From: Pseudomonadota bacterium
GTDB taxonomy: Bacteria > Pseudomonadota > Gammaproteobacteria > Eutrophobiales > Eutrophobiaceae
DNA length: 35,885 bases
Assembly (NCBI GenBank): GCA_022562175.1
Contig: JADFPU010000005.1
Location: forward strand, 1-35,885
Direction of reading: 5' to 3'
This document shows positions 30,305 to 35,885 of this stretch, piece after piece; positions within the stretch are counted from its first letter, which is position 1, and each line of letters opens with the position of its first letter. The notes under the pieces are model-generated. The model did no database searches, was not told where the DNA came from, and saw nothing but the letters and a program-made list of their open reading frames with translations. A program made the translations under genes and the position numbers.

Positions 30305-30545
30305 TACTCTCTCCAGCTTCTTCATCCATCCTCGGCATCTTGACGTTTCGGGCAGGCACGATAGTTGAAATGGCATGCTTATAGACCAGTTGGCTAACCG
30401 CATTCTTTAATAACACAACAAATTGATCGAATGATTCTATCTGTCCTTGCAGTTTTATCCCGTTAACCAGATAGATAGCGACTGGAACGCGCTCTTTTCT
30501 CAGGGTATTTAGGAATGGATCCTGCAATGAATGCCCCTTACTCAT
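30282..30545 (-). CDS. hfq: RNA chaperone Hfq
   Basis: Hfq is the hexameric Sm-like protein that helps small RNAs pair with mRNAs. The 87-residue protein has the invariant Sm1 motif ([29 protein letters not shown]) read in overlapping parts, and Sm2 [12 protein letters not shown]. The short C-terminal tail ([14 protein letters not shown]) is much shorter than in E. coli. AAGGAG lies 7 bases before the ATG. It stands between miaA and hflX, as in many gammaproteobacteria. Confidence 0.97.
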   Translation of the reverse strand: MSKGHSLQDPFLNTLRKERVPVAIYLVNGIKLQGQIESFDQFVVLLKNAVSQLVYKHAISTIVPARNVKMPRMDEEAGESSQESVRQ

Positions 30546-30572
30546 GGAATTTCTCCTTCTTATTATCTTTTC

Positions 30573-30618
30573 TATTTATTTTATTAGACCTTATTTTATA
30601 TTTATTTTATTAGACCTT
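30573..30618. repeat. Perfect 20-bp direct repeat in the hfq leader
   Basis: TATTTATTTTATTAGACCTT occurs at 30573-30592 and again at 30599-30618, a 26-base period. It lies in the AT-rich 112-base gap between the miaA stop and the hfq start, upstream of the hfq ribosome-binding site. It could be a duplicated regulatory element or a replication-slippage product. Confidence 0.7.
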
Positions 30619-30657
30619 TACCCTCCTGAGGGTTCCGTTGGATCAGTACTAAGTATA

Positions 30658-31608
30658 TTACACTCTGAGTGATAAATTGGGGTCTTTCAACAGAAATTTC
30701 AATATTTTAGCCCCAAAACCCCTGTGGTTACTGTCAAACCATATGCCATTCTGCTCTGAACGCAGCCAGGTCATCTGTCGTTTAGCTAATTGTCGCGTTG
30801 CAACAATTGCATGCTCCAGCATCGTCTGATGATCAATTGCACCATCCAGATAACGCCAGATCTGCCGATAGCCCACCATGCGCATGGCCGGCAATGCGGC
30901 GTGGATCGCCTGGTTTTGGTAAAGAACCCGGACCTCTTCAAGCAGACCAGCGTTTAGCATGTCCATAAACCGCTGTTGCACCCGTGCGTGGATCACATGA
31001 CGATCGTCGGGGGCAATAATGATCTTCACCGGTGCATAAGGCAGTGGTGTCTGCCTGCCTTGAGAAAAGAAATCAGACAATGGTTTACCGGTGATCGCAT
31101 ACACTTCCAATGCACGCTGGATCCGCTGCGTATCGTTCGGATGGATCCTGTGCGCCGATTCAGCGTCTATTGCAGCCAAACGTTCGTGCATCCCTCGTCG
31201 ACCAACCTGCCTGGCCTCTGTCTCAAGCGCCGCCCGTATCACCGGGTCGGCCGGCGGTAATGCGGAAATTCCCTGTTCGAGTGTGCGGAAATACAAACCC
31301 GTGCCCCCCACTAGCAGGGGGATCTTCTGTTGCGCATGGATTGCGCTGATAGCCGCTATCGCATCCTCACGAAATTTACCGGCGGAATAACTCTCTACCG
31401 GATCACAGATATCAATCAGGCGGTGCGGTACCTGTTTCAAGGTTTCAGGGTCTGGTTTAGCGGTACCGATATCCATACCACGATACACCATGGCCGAATC
31501 AACACTGATTATCTCCACCGGCAGTTGTTGATGTAACGCCAGCGCCAACGCGGTCTTGCCACTGGCCGTGGGGCCCATCAGAAAAATAACAGGTAAAGTT
31601 GTGTCCAT
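30658..31608 (-). CDS. miaA: tRNA dimethylallyltransferase
   Basis: MiaA adds the isopentenyl group to adenosine 37 of tRNAs reading UNN codons. The 316-residue protein has the P-loop GPTASGKTALALALHQ, the DSAMVYRGMDIGTAKP catalytic segment, GGTGLYFR, and the RIQRALEVYAITGKPLS stretch. Length is typical. It is the fourth gene of the amiC-mutL-miaA-hfq block. Confidence 0.96.
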   Translation of the reverse strand: MDTTLPVIFLMGPTASGKTALALALHQQLPVEIISVDSAMVYRGMDIGTAKPDPETLKQVPHRLIDICDPVESYSAGKFREDAIAAISAIHAQQKIPLLVGGTGLYFRTLEQGISALPPADPVIRAALETEARQVGRRGMHERLAAIDAESAHRIHPNDTQRIQRALEVYAITGKPLSDFFSQGRQTPLPYAPVKIIIAPDDRHVIHARVQQRFMDMLNAGLLEEVRVLYQNQAIHAALPAMRMVGYRQIWRYLDGAIDHQTMLEHAIVATRQLAKRQMTWLRSEQNGIWFDSNHRGFGAKILKFLLKDPNLSLRV

Positions 31609-31656
31609 TTTTTAAGTGATCGCTTTAGCGAGTTGCGTGTCTAAAATAAACATCCC

Positions 31657-31775
31657 TCCTGCAAGCGGACAGGGTATTAATAACGTCATGCCGGACTTGA
31701 TCCGGCATCCAGTGAAATATTGAGCCGCTGAAAGCGGACTTTATCTGACTGGATTCCGGCTTTCGCCGGAATGAC
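31657..31775. repeat. Dispersed palindromic repeat (CATGCCGGACTTGATCCGG type) between mutL and miaA
   Basis: A stem GTCATGCCGG-ACTTGAT-CCGGCATCCAGT at 31685 is mirrored by ACTGGATTCCGG-CTTTCG-CCGGAATGAC ending at 31775, with an inner CCGCTGAAAGCGG hairpin at 31724-31736. This layout is the widespread GTCATnCCGG...CCGGAATGAC intergenic repeat of proteobacteria. A degenerate relative is at 21051-21160. Confidence 0.8.
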
Positions 31776-31821
31776 ATCAACGCAGCAAACTTTTCAGAGA
31801 TGTGCCTGACAGATACAGACT

Positions 31822-33576
31822 TCACGCTTCACGTATGATTGACTCCATATCCTGAACATCCAGACTGCGCCAGATAGCGGCATGCTGACATGCCCCGGTA
31901 TCGATGCCTGTGCTGTCAAGTGCTCGCAATACATTCATCATCTCATCAACAGTGAGTGATTGACTGGCTGCATCACAGACATGCCTGGCCATGATTGAAA
32001 TGATATCAGCCTGTAAGGATTCATCTGCTTCTGTATGTTCATCAAGCCTCAACAGGATGTCCGCGATGAGCGCCTGGATATCGGCATCCTGCAGTGATGC
32101 CGGCATACTGCGCACGATCACTGATTCGATCGACATGCGATCTAATGACAAACCAAGCCGCTTGAGCAAGCCCGAATGCTGCGCCAGCCTGTTTGCCTGC
32201 TGTTCAGAAACCTTTATGTTAACCGGCACCAGTAAGGGTCGATGGCGAACTGCGTCATCCTCAGCCGCTGTACGCAAGCCTGTTTGAAAAATATGTCTTT
32301 TCGCTGCATGTACATCGATCAGGACAAAGGTCTCATCCCGTTTACTGATAATAAATCGCCCATGCACATGGCTAACAGCCTGTCCCAGTGTAGCTAAGCC
32401 GTTGCGTGACGGGGAGTTGCTGCCTGCGCCCAGCAATGCGCCGTAGTGTGCAGTGGCCTGTTTGATACGTTGCCCCGGCATAGGCTGCAGCCGCTGGTTT
32501 ACATTAGCCTGAACAACACCGGAATTTTCAATGTTGCCGCCACTATCACGCCGGTAAAGTTGTTGATCTTCATTCAAGCTACTGCGCAGACTCGCATAGA
32601 CAAAATCATGTACGTTCCTTGCGTCCCTGAAACGCACCTCTTGTTTGGTCGGGTGAACGTTGACATCGGTTGCGGTCGCATCCATCTGCAGATACAGCAC
32701 ATAGCTAGGATAGCGTCCGGCCGGCAAGTCATCATCAAAGGCCAGACGAATAGCATGATTCACGCGCTTATCACGCACCATCCTGCCATTCAGATAAAAA
32801 TACTGTCGATCCGTCTGGTTTCGAGACAGCTCAGCAGTGCCCAGCCAGCCCCATAAACGCATAGTGTCCACCGTGTAATCCAATGCCAGCGCCTGACGGC
32901 TAAAGGCCCGCCCCATAATATTTTCAATGCGTTGAGTTAAATCATGCTGCGCGTTACGACAGGACAATACCGTTTTACCATTATGAGACAAACGCATCGT
33001 AACGCCGAATCGACTCAACGCCAGATACCGCACTATCTCCAGTATATGCAGAAATTCAGTACGCTCTGTGCGCAGAAACTTGCGTCTGGCGGGAATGGCA
33101 TGAAACAGATTTCTGATTTCAATAGTCGTCCCTGGCGGGTGTGCAGAAGGTGTGTAATCGCTACCATCGAGCATCGGATCGAGGCTTAAAGTCCATGCTT
33201 GTTCGCAGCCAACGTAGCGGGAAGTAAGCTTGAATTGTGCGATTGAGGCGATGCTGGGCAAGGCCTCACCGCGAAAGCCAAGGCTGCTGATACCACTCAG
33301 ATCAGATTGTTTGTGTAGCTTGCTGGTGGCATGTCTTTGCAATGCCAGCTTTATGTCATCGGCATGTATACCGAGACCATTGTCCGTCACCCGGATAAGC
33401 TGACTGCCGCCTTTTTGCACATCAATATCAATAATCGTCGCACTGGCATCGAGACTGTTTTCGAGCAGTTCCTTGACAATTGAAGCAGGCCGTTCAATGA
33501 CTTCGCCCGCCGCGATTTGATTAGCGAGGACTTGTGGAAGTTTATGAATCCTGAGAGGCTGTTCATTGCTGGACAT
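31822..33576 (-). CDS. mutL: DNA mismatch repair protein MutL
   Basis: MutL couples mismatch recognition by MutS to strand excision. The GHKL ATPase is complete: ANQIAAGEVIERPASIVKELLENSLDA, TDNGLGI and LGFRGEALPSI. A linker of low similarity leads to the C-terminal dimerisation domain. There, the endonuclease site that most bacteria carry as DQHAxxE reads DVHAAKRHIF, and the CPHGRP site reads CQHAAIW, so the latent nuclease seems lost, as in E. coli where MutH does the cutting. ATG 33576 (MSSNEQPLRIHK) is preferred over the GTG two codons earlier; no strong Shine-Dalgarno. About 584 residues. Confidence 0.95.
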   Translation of the reverse strand: MSSNEQPLRIHKLPQVLANQIAAGEVIERPASIVKELLENSLDASATIIDIDVQKGGSQLIRVTDNGLGIHADDIKLALQRHATSKLHKQSDLSGISSLGFRGEALPSIASIAQFKLTSRYVGCEQAWTLSLDPMLDGSDYTPSAHPPGTTIEIRNLFHAIPARRKFLRTERTEFLHILEIVRYLALSRFGVTMRLSHNGKTVLSCRNAQHDLTQRIENIMGRAFSRQALALDYTVDTMRLWGWLGTAELSRNQTDRQYFYLNGRMVRDKRVNHAIRLAFDDDLPAGRYPSYVLYLQMDATATDVNVHPTKQEVRFRDARNVHDFVYASLRSSLNEDQQLYRRDSGGNIENSGVVQANVNQRLQPMPGQRIKQATAHYGALLGAGSNSPSRNGLATLGQAVSHVHGRFIISKRDETFVLIDVHAAKRHIFQTGLRTAAEDDAVRHRPLLVPVNIKVSEQQANRLAQHSGLLKRLGLSLDRMSIESVIVRSMPASLQDADIQALIADILLRLDEHTEADESLQADIISIMARHVCDAASQSLTVDEMMNVLRALDSTGIDTGACQHAAIWRSLDVQDMESIIREA

Positions 33577-33653
33577 GGGCACATAGAGTAGCCCGTAAAA
33601 CGCATCGGGTGAAGTGTGAAACGCCTTGCTGTATTAATTAATGTACTATGCGT

Positions 33654-34958
33654 TCATCCACCACTGCTGCCGTTCGGAATCGACAATACCTGCCCCACCT
33701 GCAACAAATCACCTTTCAGACCGTTCAAGGCCCGTAACTGATGCATGCTGACCCGATAGTCTTGTGCAATAGCCGAGAGTGTCTCACCACGATTGATGAT
33801 ATGCTTACGTGCTGCAAGAATAGTTCCCTCCGGTGCGTTCTCATTAAAATAACTAAGCAAACCTTTCAGGATAGAGTTGGCAATCTTATATCGATGTGCC
33901 TTGTTACGCAGGTTCTTTTCCTCAGTCGGATTTGAAATATACGCGGTTTCAATCAATATTGAAGGGATGTCCGGTGACTTGAGCACGGCAAAACCGGCCG
34001 CCTCGACCCGGCGCTTGTGCACCTTGCCAACTTGCTTGAGAGTGCCCAATACCCTCTCGGCAACATCAATACTCGCCTCCAGGCTGGCGGTTTGCGACAA
34101 GTCCAGCAACACGGACGCGAGCACATCATCCTTGTCCTCCAGGCTGACACCACCGATCAGATCCGATGCATTTTCCCGCTCAGCCAACCACAAGGCATGT
34201 TCACTGCTGGCGCCTTTTTTTGACAACACATAAACCGATGAACCGTGTACGCGTGGATCCTTGAAGGCATCGGCATGTATGGAGATAAACAGATCAGCAT
34301 TGTGCTGGCGGGCCGTTTTGAGGCGTTTACGTAAACGCACAAAGTAGTCGCCTTGCCGGGTCATGACCGCACGCATACCGCGTTCCCGATTAATCAAGTT
34401 GCTCAATACTTTGGCCAGTTGCAGTACGACATCCTTTTCATAGGTGCCATTTTGTCCTCTGGCGCCGGGGTCTTCCCCACCGTGGCCGGGGTCAATCACA
34501 ATGACAATATCACGCATATGCCTGGCGGGCACTTCTGAGTCTACGGTATCGGTGTTTACCCGTTCTTCAGCCTCGGTAGTGAAGATATCGACCACCAGAC
34601 GGTCGCCGTAATGCTTGTTTGGTTTGAGCTGAAAACTCCTGGCACGGGAATATTTTTTCAGATCGAGTACCACGCGCAAATCGGTTGCATTGCGTCGGGC
34701 GCCACGTAGTCGTTGCAGGAACTTATCATTTGCGCTCGGTTGGCCAAATGAGCTCATTGCCACGGCATCCTTGATATCGATGACGATACGATAAGGATCT
34801 GTCAGCTTAGTGAGCTGATACTGTACCGGGCCGCTCACATCGAAGACTACACGGGTACTATCAGGCGCTGCCCAGATACGAACATTTTTGATCTGGGTCG
34901 GCGCGGCCCAAAGCAGTGCCGTCTGACTAACTAATAGTAAGCAAAGTAATAAGCGCAT
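33654..34958 (-). CDS. amiC: N-acetylmuramoyl-L-alanine amidase (AmiC/AmiB type)
   Basis: This periplasmic zinc amidase cleaves septal peptidoglycan during division. The 434-residue protein has a signal peptide (MRLLLCLLLVSQTALLWA), an AMIN targeting domain (about 22-130, KNVRIWAAPDSTRVVFDVS), an Amidase_3 domain with zinc ligands His159 (VIDPGHGGEDPGA), Glu174 (GTYEKDVVLQ) and His228 (ISIHADAF), the catalytic Glu in ILIETAYISN, and a C-terminal LysM domain (RGETLSAIAQDYRVSMHQL). It resembles AmiB of E. coli in order but the LysM is more typical of AmiB than AmiC. Exact symbol is uncertain. Confidence 0.93.
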   Translation of the reverse strand: MRLLLCLLLVSQTALLWAAPTQIKNVRIWAAPDSTRVVFDVSGPVQYQLTKLTDPYRIVIDIKDAVAMSSFGQPSANDKFLQRLRGARRNATDLRVVLDLKKYSRARSFQLKPNKHYGDRLVVDIFTTEAEERVNTDTVDSEVPARHMRDIVIVIDPGHGGEDPGARGQNGTYEKDVVLQLAKVLSNLINRERGMRAVMTRQGDYFVRLRKRLKTARQHNADLFISIHADAFKDPRVHGSSVYVLSKKGASSEHALWLAERENASDLIGGVSLEDKDDVLASVLLDLSQTASLEASIDVAERVLGTLKQVGKVHKRRVEAAGFAVLKSPDIPSILIETAYISNPTEEKNLRNKAHRYKIANSILKGLLSYFNENAPEGTILAARKHIINRGETLSAIAQDYRVSMHQLRALNGLKGDLLQVGQVLSIPNGSSGG

Positions 34959-35149
34959 AGCTGTTCCGAGAAATCCTGAAAATCCTTGATTTATTAGTCG
35001 TTATATGAATAGTTTCAATTTTAGTTTAAGAAATCAAGCTATATTGCTGTTTTAAATGAAATTAATGAATATAAGATAGTGCTGGAACAGGCTGTAGTCA
35101 AGCCCTGCACATTAAAAAAAAGCTTAGATATCAATAGAGTAACGCTTAT

Positions 35150-35605
35150 TCAACAGAAATGGAGCGACTCCAGTATAATTTTTCCGGGATTTGAAACTGC
35201 TCGCAACGTTACATCACGTAGCGCCTGCCGATGTTCAATGTGAATCATTACATCCGGTTCACCCAGTAACTGCGCAGCCTTTTCCGGCCATTCGACAAGA
35301 CAGATAGCTTCGCCATCGAAATAGTCCCGCAGGCCAATGGCTTCCAATTCCAGCGGATCATGTATGCGGTACAGATCGAAGTGATAAACTGTTGCCTGCG
35401 TCAATTCATAGGGCTCGACTAATGTGTAGGTCGGGCTTTTCACCTTGCCCTGATAGCCCATCCCCAACAAAAAGCCACGCACGAAAGTGGTCTTGCCGGT
35501 ACCGAGCTGTCCCTGCAGATACAGTCTGCTGCCGGATGGACAATTGCCAGCCAACTGTTGACCAAGCTGTTGCATGGCCTGTGCGTCAGGGATCGTGAGT
35601 TTCAT
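35150..35605 (-). CDS. tsaE: tRNA threonylcarbamoyladenosine ATPase TsaE
   Basis: TsaE is the ATPase of the TsaBDE complex that puts threonylcarbamoyl on A37 of tRNAs reading ANN codons. The 151-residue protein has the P-loop LQGQLGTGKTTFVRGF, the SPTYTLVEPYEL segment that binds the adjacent subunit, and VYHFDLYRI with LVEWPEKA, all diagnostic. It lies between nnrD and amiC, in the conserved E. coli order. The 190-base gap to amiC holds no gene. Confidence 0.96.
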   Translation of the reverse strand: MKLTIPDAQAMQQLGQQLAGNCPSGSRLYLQGQLGTGKTTFVRGFLLGMGYQGKVKSPTYTLVEPYELTQATVYHFDLYRIHDPLELEAIGLRDYFDGEAICLVEWPEKAAQLLGEPDVMIHIEHRQALRDVTLRAVSNPGKIILESLHFC

Positions 35606-35666
35606 TTAAATACGAATATCGCTGTAGGACATACCATCTAAGTAGTGTCCATTCAGCAAGAATAAT

Positions 35667-35885
35667 TCAAGGATTAACCAGCTTGCGCAACCAGGGCATC
35701 AGATCAGTCGCCAACATTCCCCGTTCACCTTGCCGCGCCGCCGCATCTGCCGCGGCTGCATGTAAGCAGACACCCAAACGCGCTGCATCATCAATATCAA
35801 GCCCCTGTGCCAATAAACCGGCTATCACACCGGTCAGTACATCGCCCATACCGCCTGTTGCCATACCAGGATTGCCGGCATCACA
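35667..35885 (-). CDS. nnrD: NAD(P)H-hydrate dehydratase, C-terminal end, partial
   Basis: This is the C-terminal fragment of the enzyme that dehydrates damaged NAD(P)H hydrate with ADP or ATP. The frame is open to the window edge: codons before the first Met read C-D-A-G-N-P-G, giving the [16 protein letters not shown] nucleotide-binding signature of the NnrD/YjeF C-terminal domain. Only about 73 residues are visible; the rest, possibly fused to the NnrE epimerase domain, lies beyond. It is followed by tsaE, as in E. coli. Confidence 0.93.
   Translation of the reverse strand, partial: CDAGNPGMATGGMGDVLTGVIAGLLAQGLDIDDAARLGVCLHAAAADAAARQGERGMLATDLMPWLRKLVNP

Overview
This 35.9 kb window looks like a chromosomal segment of a gammaproteobacterium of moderate GC. 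The right third (34.9 to 23.9 kb, minus strand) carries the order nnrD-tsaE-amiC-mutL-miaA-hfq-hflX-hflK-hflC-DUF2065-hisZ-purA. That is the Escherichia coli superoperon, with hisZ inserted before purA as is common in betaproteobacteria and deep-branching gammaproteobacteria. ThiC behind a TPP riboswitch, ParC, GlnE, TolC, PutP and a GlrR-type activator fit the same placement. Genus-level assignment is not possible from sequence reading alone.

Layout. 1-4276 (+): a GlrR-like sigma-54 response regulator cut by the window edge, a free Hpt protein and a CHASE-like hybrid kinase with two receivers, probably one phosphorelay. 4282-6926 (-): isochorismatase-like hydrolase, TolC and a Pcm-like methyltransferase. 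6988-11777 (+): TPP riboswitch, thiC, then glnE split into two ORFs that each keep a catalytic domain. 11877-12405 (-): a decayed HigB/HigA-type toxin-antitoxin pair. 12455-16753 (-): putP, then a probable three-gene operon of GT2 glycosyltransferase, an MTA/SAH-nucleosidase-fold protein and a spore-photoproduct-lyase-like radical SAM protein. 16992-19262 (+): parC, then a 50-bp tandem repeat and a bidirectional terminator shared with a porin (-). 20.7-23.9 kb: catalase between two repeat-rich gaps, one holding a REP-associated transposase remnant. 23.9-35.9 kb (-): the superoperon.

Most genes are housekeeping. The points most worth a second look are: the radical SAM plus nucleosidase pair; the split glnE; a 25-bp inverted repeat that folds the 3' end of hfq onto the hflX leader with only G-U wobbles as mismatches; a MITE-like element whose terminal repeat supplies the ribosome-binding site of the glycosyltransferase gene; and families of short palindromic modules in the gaps. 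No rRNA, tRNA, CRISPR array, intact insertion sequence or prophage was seen.
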